DNA from: Metellina segmentata
Taxonomy: Eukaryota > Arthropoda > Arachnida > Araneae > Tetragnathidae
NCBI GenBank assembly: GCA_947359465.1
Contig: OX375878.1
Span: 76,180,416-76,244,415, forward strand
Length of the DNA stretch: 64,000 nt
Reading direction: 5' to 3'
Shown here: piece after piece, positions 12,760-24,729 of the stretch
How positions within the stretch are numbered: the first letter of the stretch is position 1
Layout of the letters: each line of letters begins with the position of its first letter
Translations under genes and position numbers: made by a program
The notes under the pieces: generated by a model
What the model was told of the DNA's origin: nothing
What the model saw: the letters and a program-made list of their open reading frames with translations, nothing else
Databases searched by the model: none

Positions 12760-13360
12760 AAGACTAAGACTCTGAATTGGGGAGAAAATAAAAGAAATTA
12801 AATTCTTGTTAAAGAGAAAATTTAATTTCGTTATCGAATAAAATACTTTCGCCATTTCACTTCGAAGAGAAAACAAAGAAGCTTAAAGGAGTTTAAAGTA
12901 TTAATTTTCTGAATTACAGGAAACTCGACTCTTGAAATAAGAAAGAAAAACATTGTTCTTTTCTTTTTTACTAGAACAAAACCTTCACTTCAATAATACT
13001 AAAAACACTACAAGACCAACAAAATTGTGTGTGAAGTTTCTTTTTATTTCTTTAAATGTTACCTTCAAACATCTGGTACCGGAGTTTTAGGAATTTTGAA
13101 GCGATTTATAGCAAAAGATATCGATGATGTGAATATGAAAAATACGAAATTTTATTTGATGCAGCAATTAACTCAAACAGTAACAATAAATATGAATACA
13201 GTTAAAAAAAAGGTGTAGTTCAATTTTTATAATAAAAAATTAAAACACTCAAGTGAGACTTGTGGCATTAACTCAAATTGCACATTCGGGTATATACGCG
13301 AAGTGTGACGCAATTGCAGTAGTTACAAGGCATAAAATATAAGGCCAACACTAATTTAAT
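12760..13360. other. AT-rich DNA, no gene recognised
   Basis: Nothing identifiable between the tandem duplication and the following SINE. Confidence 0.45.
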
Positions 13361-13672
13361 AGTAGGTAGGTTGTTAATTTACGTCGCACTGAAGCAACAT
13401 AATGGGCTATTGGCGATGGTCTGGAACAAAACATGAGGGGAAAGATCCAAGTAAATACAATAACTTGTAATTTCAAATAGATGTCAGATGACAAAAACAA
13501 CACCTGAGGTAGTTCACCTACTCTCAAAATTTTTCCACTCCACCAACGTGAGGACATTATTGAGCACGCGCAACCGTGCACACGACGGTGTTTGTCTGGA
13601 CCGAGTTACCGAACTCGCAACCTTTCTGTTGCTAATCCGTTTCTCTTCTAACTTGGCTTCGCTGCCCCATAA
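13361..13672 (-). repeat. SINE-1 copy (minus)
   Basis: In plus orientation it begins with the reversed TACC tail ('gtaggtaggttgttaattta'), then 'cgtcgcactgaagcaacata', and ends with the reverse-complemented B box ('gaactcgcaacctttctg') and A box ('tctaacttggcttcgctgcc'). It is full length but diverged. Confidence 0.82.
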
Positions 13673-13697
13673 TCAATTGGAATTAGACCTAAAGGTG

Positions 13698-13768
13698 GGC
13701 AGGTAGTTGAATTAGCGCCGTGCTGTATCAATACAACGAGCTATTGTCAATGATATTGGATCAAACTG
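13698..13768 (-). repeat. SINE-1 3'-end fragment (minus)
   Basis: 'gtaggtagttgaattagcgc'-like tail plus the 'gagctattgtcaatgat' block mark a second SINE-1 3' end placed head-on to the preceding copy. Only about 70 bp remain. Confidence 0.55.
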
Positions 13769-13959
13769 AGGTGTTAACCATGTCATTTGAGGTCATGACA
13801 GATTTAAGATGATTTATAGGTTTCGGAACCGCAGCAGCAGTTAGGTCTAGAGGATAAGATTGGATTTGATGTTTATGTCTTATGTCAATGTCCAGAAACT
13901 GACAAACTGTGTCAAGCAGAGAATAGATAGAAAATGATGACAAATAAATAAAAAGCACT

Positions 13960-14273
13960 GGAGATTGCTGTGAACTATTTAATTTGAAGGGGTTCAGAAT
14001 TTTTACAAATATGACTGGTGGTCCAAAGGATGAAATAACAGCTGATGAAATTTTAAAAATATGTCCATTATGCAATGAGTAAAAAAAAATTTCAGGTCTA
14101 GAAAAGACCAAAGCTTCGATGTATTGATTGTCCAGACAAACACTGTGCCATTTGCAAACCTAGAAATGGAGAACTATTGCTAATGGTAGATCAGCATAGA
14201 ACGGAATCATCAACAGGTCCACTCTGGCGTGTCGAGGCAGTTAATGAAACAAGGGATGTAATAGTTGTGTAAT
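13960..14273 (+). pseudogene. Possible piggyBac-type transposase C-terminal remnant
   Basis: Around 14062 a plus-strand frame reads a CPLC pair. Past a poly-A run that shifts the frame, the segment from 14102 to the TAA at 14271 reads a basic stretch and then C-x2-C-x5-C-x2-C. This spacing resembles the Cys-rich C-terminal tail of piggyBac transposases, which follows the DDD catalytic core and helps bind DNA. I see no catalytic core and no TTAA-flanked ends, so the assignment is tentative. Any short zinc-binding domain could look like this. The frameshift inside the A run means the copy is broken. Confidence 0.28.
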
Positions 14274-16939
14274 GTCGCCACATATAGTTTTGCGTATACA
14301 ACCCTTTCCCCTGATAAGCTCTTACTACCTTTCTAGAAGAAGACTCCACTAAGGTACTATGCTTTCTCGCCAGAGCCGCATCGTACTATACAGTTGAGAG
14401 ACCCTTTATATTCGTTGCAAAAACCGATATCAGGACGACTTCCTCGGAGTGTTACTCGGTTGTGAGTTTCTGAGTTGTTCGCGAACCATATTCGGAAGGC
14501 GTGCGCTTGGATAATTTATTTACATTACATGTTTTAGGCTCTCTAGTTAGTCCGGGCATGTATGATTGTAATGATTCGTGATCCACTTTAAGCTTTTTCT
14601 TTATATAATTGAGAAAAATTACTAAGCTAGGTAGGCATAAAGATCAAAGGTTATGCTTGGAAGGTTACGCTTTCTAAAATTCTGGCTACCCCTAGTCGAG
14701 ATGTTGTTCCTGCTTTCACATTGGAGACTGGATATGACTACTTAGCCCAAACATCTATGCAGATTCAAAATTTTCAATTGGTATAAACTCTGTCCTGTGT
14801 GAAGGTAGTGATGAAACCACCTTGGGATGTGCTCTAAATAGTCGGGAGGTATTTTTCAAAGCTATTGGAAAACAAAGTATCTACTTTTAAACCTACAGAC
14901 TAGTTAATTGCTGTTCTATGTTTTTTTTATCTTGTTTTTATTTAGTACCCCATTGGTATTTGCTACAATGGTTTTTTTGTTGAATGTTTAGTGAATAAAT
15001 GTATTTCAAGTGCTGCTGCTAAAACGAAACTTTAAGCCCTAGGTCCGGTCTAATTACTTGGTGGCAAAAAACTGACAAAATCCCGAACCTACTTTACTCC
15101 AAGACTTCATCATTGTGAAGTCTTCTCATACGCCAACAACTTTCCTGTCATGAATAGCATCTCTCTACGCTAGTGACTCATGAAACAGCATAGGATGTAA
15201 TTAACTTTCGTTTTCCGATGTCCAGCACGTCGTATCTAGTGATTTATTCTGCTGATGGTGAGTGTATTCACAAACATTAATCAGTTAACAAGTTATTCGA
15301 ACGGCGTTTCGCAAATCTTTCAGTTCGCTTCGTTTGCAAAACTACTTACCATTAATTATCCAAACTAAAAAAAGGTTGGGCAAAGAACAAACCAAGATTC
15401 TTTGAACCAACTTCCAAGTTTTCAATGCCCAGATGAGGTGTGTAAATTTCTGTAAGGCGCATTAACTAATCAAATGTGAGTAATTTAGAACTTAATTCAT
15501 AAAATGGTATTCCTTAAATCGCATTCTAATAATAAATTGCTAAAATGGTTTGTTCAAGGTGTGCTTTACATGGAGTGTAATATCTTTAATGAATTACATC
15601 AAATATTTTATTTTAGAAATAGCTAACTGGATTGGAGTAAACTTGAAGTAGCAGCAAACATAATTTTTATTTATCTATTAACGATATCATATGAGTAATA
15701 GTTACGAAGATGGATACTCAAAGCGATAAACACGGACCCACATTTTATACCGTTGATTTTGATTCATAATATAAACTTGGAGATCCAAATATCTACCGAA
15801 TTTTCCAGTTTCCATTTCTTTTATTTAACTCAACTACCCAAATATACGCTCACAATGAACATTCACTTATTTCAAATATTTACGCAATTATTATTACAGC
15901 ATCAAGTCTTTCGAACGAATGGTTTGATTTATTTTCTTCAAACAAAAACTATGTCTCGTCGAAAGAACGTCGCCACTAAAAAACATACAAAGGATACGAA
16001 AATTCAATATTTGCAACTACACTATAAAATTCACTAGAAAAAATTGTTTTTAAAACAGTTCTTTCTTATCATGTGCATCTCGCTAAGTTTCGCTTCGGGG
16101 TATTTTGATTAGTTGTCTGAGTTTATATTTTAAAAAGATTTCCACTTTTAACCTACTCTAAGTTAGAACGGAAGGGAAGATAGTCAGATTCTAACAGCTG
16201 ATAGTGGCAGAAAAGTGAAACTCATGTTGTAACAGAGGATTTAGATTTAGGGTAGTCGCTGCTAGATTTTTACCAGTCCAGGTAGCTGTGCTTTAGAAAA
16301 TGATCAATTTACTCAGCAGAAAATTAAGTTTTTAAAACAACAGTATCCAAAATGTATTTTCTGTTGCTATTGAAAAAACACCAAAAGCTGAACACTCCTT
16401 GCTAAATGAAGACAAGCAATATTAACAGAGTTGGTAAACATTTAATATCTTTACTATCTATAAAATAGGAGTATTTTTAAAGACACTTCGCAATATTCTA
16501 AACAGATCAAAGTGGTGCCTCCTAATTCTGGCAATGGAAAACATTTCTCTCATGCGATTTTTTTATTTAAATTTTTGTATTTTTATATACACGTTGGAAC
16601 CTAAAGAATAAAAATGTTTTTGTGTACCTGAAATATTATTTTTTTAAGTATATTATTTTAATTAACATGCTGACCATCGAAAATTCAACTATAAGAACGA
16701 AACATCCAATAGCCTTGAACCAGTTGCGCTATTAACGTCCCTTGTAAACAGTATGAAAGGGAGGGAGGTCCGGTTTTAAGTATTGGGATTGTGTTTTCTC
16801 GCTGTTCCTAAGTAAATAAAGTTTTACTATACTCCATCGAAAAATACGAAATGTGACTTATCGAGACAAGATCTCATCCTTCTGAAAAGTCGGTGATCCT
16901 GTTGTACAAAATCAGGTCAGTGATGAGAATATAGAATCG
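14274..16939. other. Long stretch without identifiable gene
   Basis: No gene recognised. The part at 14280-14600 is more GC-rich and less repetitive and has an LTR-like feel, but no paired LTR, primer-binding site or pol motif could be shown. 15753-16037 carries a 94-codon plus-strand frame with no recognisable domain. Confidence 0.35.
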
Positions 16940-17345
16940 ATGTGTTAAGAAGGGACGAACTGACTGTTGTGAACGCTTGCAGCAGCATCGTCACATCACC
17001 GTTGAGAGGACATACATCTTGTGCGTATTGCAACATCAAGAACACTAGTTCACGAATTAGTGTGTTTAGTACAACAACCTGTGTCAGAACATACAGCTCA
17101 AAGTCGTCTCCAGTGAATTTATCTTTTGCTGCGACTACCTTTGGTTTTACATTACAAACATCTGAGGCTGTAATGGTTGTATGTAGAATAGTAGATTATA
17201 CGTATAATTCCACGCATGGACAAACAAATGGTATGACATTGTCTTTTCAGACGAATCTCGATTCTGTCTGCAGCACTATGACGTTACGTTATAGTACAAG
17301 GCGCTTTTGAATTTCACTCCCGCACCACTAGTACGCCTCTAGTCG
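16940..17345 (+). pseudogene. Tc1-like transposase fragment
   Basis: In a plus-strand frame around 17215-17285 the translation contains a 'DIVFSDESRFCLQHYD' segment, which is the conserved first-catalytic-Asp region of Tc1 DD34E transposases. Upstream sequence is probably the decayed DNA-binding region, and downstream traces of the catalytic core fade by about 17345. Several stops and frame changes are present, and neither TIR is visible. It is an old, truncated insertion. The element is followed by unrelated AT-rich DNA and then the 21-bp minisatellite. Confidence 0.6.
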
Positions 17346-17625
17346 GCACACTCAACAACCACCACTGCATCTCTAAAGTTTTGGAGTTTGTTGTTCTCTT
17401 TAAATATTTAATTTATTGATTTATCTTGTGTTTGATTTGACCATTTTTAGACCTTCGCGACAGTAAATCCAGACTACATCCCTTCTAGTGATGTTACAGT
17501 CGTTGGACTGTCATCAACCAGACGTGTTCCATGGGCAACAGATCTGGTGTACGGGTGAGCCATACAATGAGTGAAATCTGGTAGACATTGAGGCATTGTT
17601 GTACTGCGCATGCCATGTGCTGTCA

Positions 17626-17751
17626 CGAATTGTTCATATACGGTCGCGCATTGTTCATGTTCCGTCACGCATTGTCCATGTTCTGTCACGCATTGTCCAT
17701 GTTCCGTCAGGCATTGTTCATGTTCCATCACGCATTGTTCATGTGCGGTCG
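17626..17751. repeat. 21-bp minisatellite, about six copies
   Basis: Unit 'cgcattgttcatgttccgtc'+'a'. Because 21 is a multiple of three and the unit lacks stops in several frames, it creates open frames on both strands (His/Glu/Gln-rich on minus, Cys/His/Ser-rich on plus). These are probably not genes. Confidence 0.88.
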
Positions 17752-17827
17752 GCCTGTTTAGAGTTTGCTTGTGGTCAGATTTCAACAGGGCATTGTGGAC
17801 AACATGTACTGAGGAATACTACAACCT

Positions 17828-18030
17828 ATACCATAGGGGTGGGTTCGAGTTAAACATGTCGTGGATTCAAATGTCCTCACGTTGGCGTGCTGTGGAAGTT
17901 TGGAGAATGGAGTGCCATCTCAGGTGTTCACATCGTCATGTGACCAATATTCAAAATTATGTAACTCGAGTCTTTCCCTTTGAGATTGACCTATGACGAT
18001 CACCAATTGCGTTAATTAACTACCTACCTT
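17828..18030 (+). repeat. SINE-1 copy, head missing
   Basis: The body starts near 'ataggggtgggttcgagtta' and continues with 'caaatgtcctcacgttggcg', 'gtggaagtttggagaatgga', 'gttaattaactacctacc'. The tRNA head is absent or replaced by the preceding sequence. Confidence 0.78.
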
Positions 18031-19879
18031 GTCTTTCATTGTGTTGCATTTTCGGTGGTCAGCTGTGTATTACTAAATTATTTGAAATAATATGTTACAG
18101 CAGACATAGTCAAGTCGAGACATCTGTTGTTATTGCGTTAACAATATTGAACTTACAATAAGTTTAATAATTTCCAAATTCCTTCTCTTGATATTTAAAT
18201 AATAGTTTTTAATTCAATCAGTCAAGTATTGTGGGAAAGTGTGAATGTTTGATTAAATCAAAGGTCTAAACTTGGAATTATCATTTGTAATGCATTGAAT
18301 CCATTCGGTCGTGCTTCGTAGATTTCATGTAGTTTCATGCGTCCTTTTGATTAATGAAAGTATTTCCGTTCATCCTCTTTCTATTGAAACGTCTCGAATG
18401 ATACATTGGTATAGTGACCTCCGTTGTTCATATTTTTTTGAAAAGTTTTTAATATTTTCTGAGTCTTGTATAAATTTGTAAATATAGAGGCTTAAACTAG
18501 AGAATCAATTTTAGATTTAAAAATAGAGCATCTTTTGCAAGTTTTCAACTTTCTTTTAGTACTACGATTTTACTTTTTATTCATAATAAAATGCTGCTTT
18601 TTATATAATGTTTATAATATCGTTTAGTATTGTGCTTTTTATCATATTGCCACTTGATCACGATAAATAACTAAAAGAATACAAAAAGAAAGAATGAAAA
18701 ATAAAGTATACAAACGGGAGGGGGGGGGAGTTTTGGGTACAAAAATGCCATTAGACTTTGATGACATACGACATTTTTCAGAAACTATTTTTGCGTTAAA
18801 ATTAAAAGATTCTGTTTGTTGTTTTAGTGATGGCATCGTTAAATTCTAAAACAGCATCTTGTAACAAATCACAAAACATCAAACAATGTCTATTATTCTA
18901 TAATAAAGTTGGTTACTATTTATTTATTCATTCCACTGCTTCTGTTATGCTTACTATGGGTTTTCTTTTTTACTTCAAATAAACCTATACATATTTACTT
19001 ATTGTATGCATAATATAGAATGTATTATTATATTGGCTTAACGTCAATGGGATACGTTTATGTGTATGTGACGTTCTTCTTAACATTCCAAATTATATAG
19101 TAGGGATAAATAATGCATAAGATTAGATAACAAAATAACAATAATACAATTCTTCGTATATAAATTAAAATAAAACGTTTATTGACTTAGTATACAATTT
19201 ACTAACGTTATCCATATGAAGGGTGTGCTTCGTGACACTTGGCAAGATGAACAATGTTGGGTTCAAATTCAGTAAGTTCCACCTATAAATTACATATTAC
19301 CCTTAATTGCGTTGTCATTCTGGATGGAGGTAGTACAAGGTAACGTAATTAAATATTACCATAAAATAATGTCATATTTATCTGTCGACCCCTAACAATG
19401 TTATTACGACCACTTTGATGGACATTGCTCTAGACGCATTAAATGTCTGATGTAGATTTTAATTCCCTTTCATTTAAATTATAGGAGAGGTAACTTGGGT
19501 AATACTAACCAGCGAGGTCAGCAGGGCACTTGTTGAATCTGGTGCGTATGATATCCTATATCTGGTTTGGAACCGTAAGACTAGCCAGAAATGGCAATCT
19601 AATAAAATTGATTTGAGTATTGCTTAATTCTCTGTCCAAATTTACTTCTAGATTTACAACTATTGTACTAGATTTGGCAACCTATAAGATAGTTTCTTCT
19701 ATACTATATCGTTTTAGTGTGAATATTTTAATATCACACTCCCCTTGAAGTTACAACAGTATAATGTAAACACCCTGCTAAGAATTAATTTTATACCTTC
19801 TAAGTATAAAACGAAACGGAATAGTATTTTCACATATGTTACTTGAAATTCATGTACTTACAAAAAGTCATGTTTTAGT
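18031..19879. other. AT-rich DNA, no gene recognised
   Basis: There are long runs of very AT-rich sequence and a poly-G run near 18720. I see no coding or mobile-element signature. Confidence 0.45.
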
Positions 19880-20440
19880 GCTTCCGTCTGTTTCTGGTAG
19901 ATGGGAGTATTCGTGCGGGCATAAAACCCCATAGAGCTTTGGATCTCGAATGTCAACAGTGAACGTCTTCAAACATCACTGATAGGTGAACTTTATGTGT
20001 GCATCCATTCTGATGAGTTACAACCTTTTATGTCCTGCGTTCATTCTGATGGGAACCTTCCAACAGTGCAATACACCGTCATAAAAGTCAAGACATGCCA
20101 AATTATGGTTTGAGGCACGTTCATCTGAGTTTGAAGTCTTGTCTCTCATTCTCACTTAAATCAGTAGATCTCAGCGGTATCGAACATATCTAGTTGGGGT
20201 GGCAAGCAATGCACAGTGGAACACAGATATCTTACACCTTTGAATGCAACAGAATTATGCATCATTCTCGAAAAAGTATGGTTGATAAAATCCATGACAT
20301 CAGAATATAAAATTGAAACTACAAGCATCGAAAAGGTTTTCACACAAATTGTATCCAAGCGAGGCATTTTTCTGCCAAACTAACTGTAGGTGGTGCTAGT
20401 GTTTCTGCAGAGAAACGTGCTTATTGTACGTATTCCAAAC
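19880..20440 (+). pseudogene. Heavily decayed Tc1-like transposase fragment
   Basis: Scattered plus-strand segments match the C-terminal half of Tc1 transposases: a 'LFLVDGSIRAG' block corresponding to the region after the first Asp, 'FMSCVHSDG' as found shortly before the second Asp, and a degenerate 'SDLSGIEHI' block corresponding to the PDLxPIEHxWD motif that holds the catalytic Glu. The order is correct but frames change repeatedly. A similar 'VHVLR...' region occurs at 50410-50800, suggesting both come from one old Tc1 subfamily. No TIR was found. Confidence 0.5.
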
Positions 20441-20464
20441 ATGACGTCTGCTTTTTATTTCGAA

Positions 20465-21887
20465 CTAGCAAAATACCCGACCTTACTCGGTTTGAATTGG
20501 TTTACTCTAGATTGAAGAGATAATCAAAATATATAATGACTTCGTTTTTTGTAGAGTAAAAATTTATTTTAACACCTTTCGCCATCTTTATATTTTCTAC
20601 AACTTACTTTGGACACAAATACTACACATGAATATCCATTCATGTAATACATTTCACATACATCGCACAATTGCTGTATGACAAAGCTACAAAATGACGA
20701 AAGGTGATACTAAGGTTACTACTATAAAAGACGATTTTGAGGGAGATTTGGAATTCCCTTTCTTAAGTTCTTTTCATGTTCAACTCAATTAATTAAAATT
20801 ACGATTTAATTTACTCATAGTCAACAAAACAATATTTTTTTACTTGTGGCACTCTTGCCTCCGGTATGCGACATTGTGAAATTTTGCAATCTTCTCCTGT
20901 CATTATTACAACGAATTTTTTAATGTTGGAAAAAGTTCCAGTTCGGATTTTTAGACATTATTATTCTTTCAATAACGGTATTATTCTTTAATTAACGGCA
21001 TTATTATTTCAATAATGGCATAATTACACTTAAAAGTTACTGAAAATTTATACTGACTTACCTAACATTTTTAAGTCTAATACTTTGTGATGCTGTTGCG
21101 TGTGATGAGAAGGAAAACACATTTATTAAAATAATAAATATTTAAAACAGGAAACAGCGAAATAAAACAAAATAAAAGATGTCGCAAAAAATTGTTCTAA
21201 ATATATTAATTTGTGATTCAGTTTTATCTCTTGATCTCGCACAGTTGCCACAACTTACAACTAAAAGTGAACAAAATTTAGAAATGTGAAATTAATTCAG
21301 ACCGAAAGAACCAGAAAACATATCACTGCTCGCGCGATCTTGTTCATTCTCGTTTCGTTGAAAAATATCGTCTGTCCCAAATATTCGGAAATCGTTTTCA
21401 TTGCGCAAAGAATAAAAATAAGACTCGAAATAAATGAAGCATCAGACCTAAAATTTCACCATAAAAAATATTTTTTTGAAAAATAATTGGTTTTCAGCAT
21501 TACTGGTAAAGCAAATGAAAGTAATCGTAATACTCAAGCTACATTCCAATTTTTCGAAAACTATCAAATTGTGGCTGATTTAAGTATACTTACTCAGGTG
21601 TTTTAGCATGAAACTCATCTAAATATAACAATAAAGAAATGTTTAATATTGCATTCACTAAATTAATAGATAATGTATAAAATAAAGTACACTGCAATCA
21701 AATATCTGGAATACAATTCACGTGATGCCTACACAAACACACAAACACAAAATCGAGCATAGAACAGAAAGACGGACAGATAGACTTTCGCAACCAATTC
21801 CACTCACTAAATCAAGATAAGTACTCACTGTATGCAAATTTCCATGAAAATATCTTAAACCGCGTGGACGTGTATAGGGCACAACAT

Positions 21888-21918
<31 letters not shown>

Positions 21919-22032
21919 CCAAACGAGAAAAAGGCGGATTCGGCATCAGAAGGGTCCAAAACGGATAGAAAACTTGAAATGGGTCGAAAATATTGAATGT
22001 ACAAACAAACACTCCATTCTTATTTATATAGA
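20465..22032 (-). mobile_element. Non-autonomous Helitron-like element (H1)
   Basis: On the minus strand this 1568-bp element starts TCTATATAAATAAGAATGG at 22032 and ends CCGA-loop-TCGG, then TATTTTGCTAG at 20465, flanked by A and T. A 5'-TC, a hairpin and a 3'-CTAG with A/T flanks are the hallmarks of Helitrons, which move by rolling-circle replication using a Rep/helicase. None is encoded here, so it would need help in trans. It is collinear with the plus-strand copy at 46201-47861. It contains a (CAGA)n microsatellite at the position where that copy has a much longer array. Confidence 0.72.
20690..20800 (+). pseudogene. Short conserved frame inside Helitron H1, antisense
   Basis: Starting at the ATG at 20693, this frame reads a peptide nearly identical in its first ~25 residues (KGDTKVTT, KDDFEGDLEF) to a frame at 47384-47626 in the other Helitron copy. 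It is antisense to the element in both. The frame here ends after about 32 codons. It may be a captured host exon fragment or simply sequence conserved because the copies are young. Confidence 0.35.
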
Positions 22033-22049
22033 TAAGATTATACCATTTA

Positions 22050-22270
22050 TTCAAGAGGCCAATGAAAATTTCTAAGAATGAGTTCAGAATTGAAATAGGA
22101 TAGTTAAAAAGTCAACGCCAGTTAGATTAAATACCGAACGTCACAAAAAGGTGATAAGTAACTCTTTAGGCAACAACGATATGTGTCATACGAGAGTATA
22201 TGGATAATGGAAGTAAAATATTCGCATGTTATGGTTTGTTTTAATTCATTGAAAATCCCTCTCATAACTG
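22050..22270. repeat. Interspersed repeat shared with 10050-10350
   Basis: Shares ordered blocks with 10050-10350, including 'catacgagagtatat' and 'ttgaaaatccctctcat'. It lies immediately beside the 5' end of Helitron H1. Confidence 0.5.
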
Positions 22271-24729
22271 TGAAAGAGAGAATTTAAGAATAATAGAAAG
22301 TTCAATTCTATTTAGAAACTTAAATTATTTTTCTTGGTTTTATCATTTCTTGATGTTTTTTCACCTCCAATGTTGTTTTGCTTTCTGCTCTTGCTCTCTT
22401 CGGTACTCTTTGGACTTTTCTCTTAAGATCTATATCACCTTCATCGGCACGAATTCTGTATCTCAATAAAAGGGTTTTATTGGGGGTTGAAGCTTAATTT
22501 TATTCCGAGGTCATGGAATATCGTACTTTGACTGACTTTAGACGATTACATTAAAAAATGACACGCATTACCAATTTTCAATCTCAATCTTTGTTTTTAC
22601 TGCCCACACAAAGGCTTAAAAGCCATCCCTGATGTATTGTTCAAAACCAGGTTCAGATATTTCTGAACTTTTTGCAGTATTGAAAAAAAACCTTTCATTC
22701 ACTTAATGTGGTAATTTATCCTAAAAATTCTTCACCAGACTATATACTTTTGTGTATATTCTACTTAAAGCTAAGAAGCCATAACCCGTGATGAGATTGC
22801 GAGTATGTTATAGCTTAAGGAAATAAAATAGCTCAGTTTTACTCAGTTCTCTTCCGTGTATTTCACTTCCGTCAAATGAAATAAAAAATTGAGTGATGTG
22901 GTCTAAATCTTATTACATAAATAACTCAAAAAAATAAATTTCACGAATTCCAAAACTAATTCAAAAGTCAGATAAAATTGCATACGAATCAAAGAGCTAA
23001 AAACCTCTACACTTAAATGTATCATGATTAGGAAAATATAAAAATCTATAAATTTTGAGCACAGATTACTACGTAATCGACAGACTATGCTTAAATTTTT
23101 AAAACAAAACCTGAAAAATATTTTTTTAATATCACACATCCAAATCCTCTTTAAAAATATTTTTTAAATATGTAAGTGCATTTTTCACTCTAAAATTACA
23201 TTCTATAACTGTCAAGCGCAAGTGCAAATTAACTTTCATTGATGATTTCAGTTTGTGACTGTTTAGGGATGCACATTCATGACTATAAAAAAACTTCCAT
23301 TAGGAAATTGTACAGCAGTTAACGCCATTGGCGCAGTTCCTTACGTTCGATTTCCTCCATCAATCCTTCCTCTAATCACACGACCCCCGCTGGAACGAAC
23401 ATGCGATGTGTTCACAATTCATTACCTTTCGCATGAAAAGGTGATGTCCATACTGATTTTGTTAAAAAAAAAACGTAATGATTTCCAAGGCAAAGCTCAA
23501 TAATATGTGGCCTGAGATGATTATCATTTTAATGGATGGAACTCTCCTACCTTCGCCCACACTATGGCCCTTCTTTTTTCAGTATAACTAGCTTTAATCG
23601 ATATACATGACGTCAAGATAAACGAAGCGTTAAAAATGAGCAGCCATTGGAAGCTACGGTGGGTATTATTTTTTGTTCGAAGAATGGTTTGTCATCCTGG
23701 CAAGCAGCCACCAGTGGCCATCTTCGAAAGAGAAGAAAAAAATGGCAAACAATCTTTTAGTAAACTGAATGCCCACTCAAGCGAGCGTTCAATTCATGTT
23801 TATGGAGAAGGGCTGGAACATTTTTAGCTGGAATCTCACAAACCACAGATCTCTTTTGCGCGCTTATGTAAAATTTATCTTTAACACTAGTCAGGAAGAG
23901 TGTATGTAATTTTTTTCTTCATCTTTCAGTTCTTTTTTTTTTTTTGAATAAATAACATGATTGCAAAAAGAATGTGTGTGTGTGTGTGTGTGTGTGGATA
24001 ACACAAAAGCTCTGCAAAACTTTTCGGAAGAGAACAACTGTTATTTCTTATTTCCGGTGTATAAGAAAATACACATTTTCCTTTGAGAAATAAACTAAAA
24101 GTGTTTTTACGGTTCCATGGAATTTCTTTAAGACTATGACTTGAAATTAGAATGTGAGTTAGCTTCGTGAAAAGTTTCAAGAATCCCAATAAGTTTTATT
24201 CTTTGTCTCGTAATGATACTTGCATTTCTAAAGATTATTGGACGATATTTTCATTCGAAAAACGTTTGTTCAATAATTGGAATTATAATTTATGAAGGAA
24301 ACTCTTCCCTTATAGTAGCACTAAAAAATTAGCTAAAGATGAGAATGATTCATACAAAATTTAAATTAAAAAGTAAGAACGTAAAAATATTTGTGTTTTA
24401 ACTCAATTTAAAAAATAATTGAGACGTTAGACCACGAAAATGCAAAGCAACGTTTTCATCCGTTTACGAAAAAACAATTTGAATATTTGATTACTACATC
24501 TTCAAGTGGTTTTGGTCAACAATGAAAAACAGTATGCGTTGATCTTGGCTTGCGTCGCCTTAATTTCAAATAAAAAAATAAATAATTAAACAATTTTTGA
24601 AGAAAGCATGATGTATATGTAATTTAAATTTATTAAATTCAGTTATTTCTTTGGTATAAACTAGTTTTGAGAAACATTTGAGTTTAAATTAAAATGTTGA
24701 ACACATTTTAAATGGAATTTTGCAGGTAT
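22271..24729. other. AT-rich DNA, no gene recognised; (GT)n at 23973-23997
   Basis: No domain-bearing frame is present. 23279-23503 and 23636-23827 hold open plus-strand frames of 63-74 codons with ordinary composition but no recognisable product. A (GT)12-13 microsatellite lies at 23973-23997. Confidence 0.4.

Noticed and set aside
14274..15100. LTR retrotransposon
   Set aside because: Composition of the first part resembles an LTR, but I found no second LTR, primer-binding site or reverse transcriptase motif.
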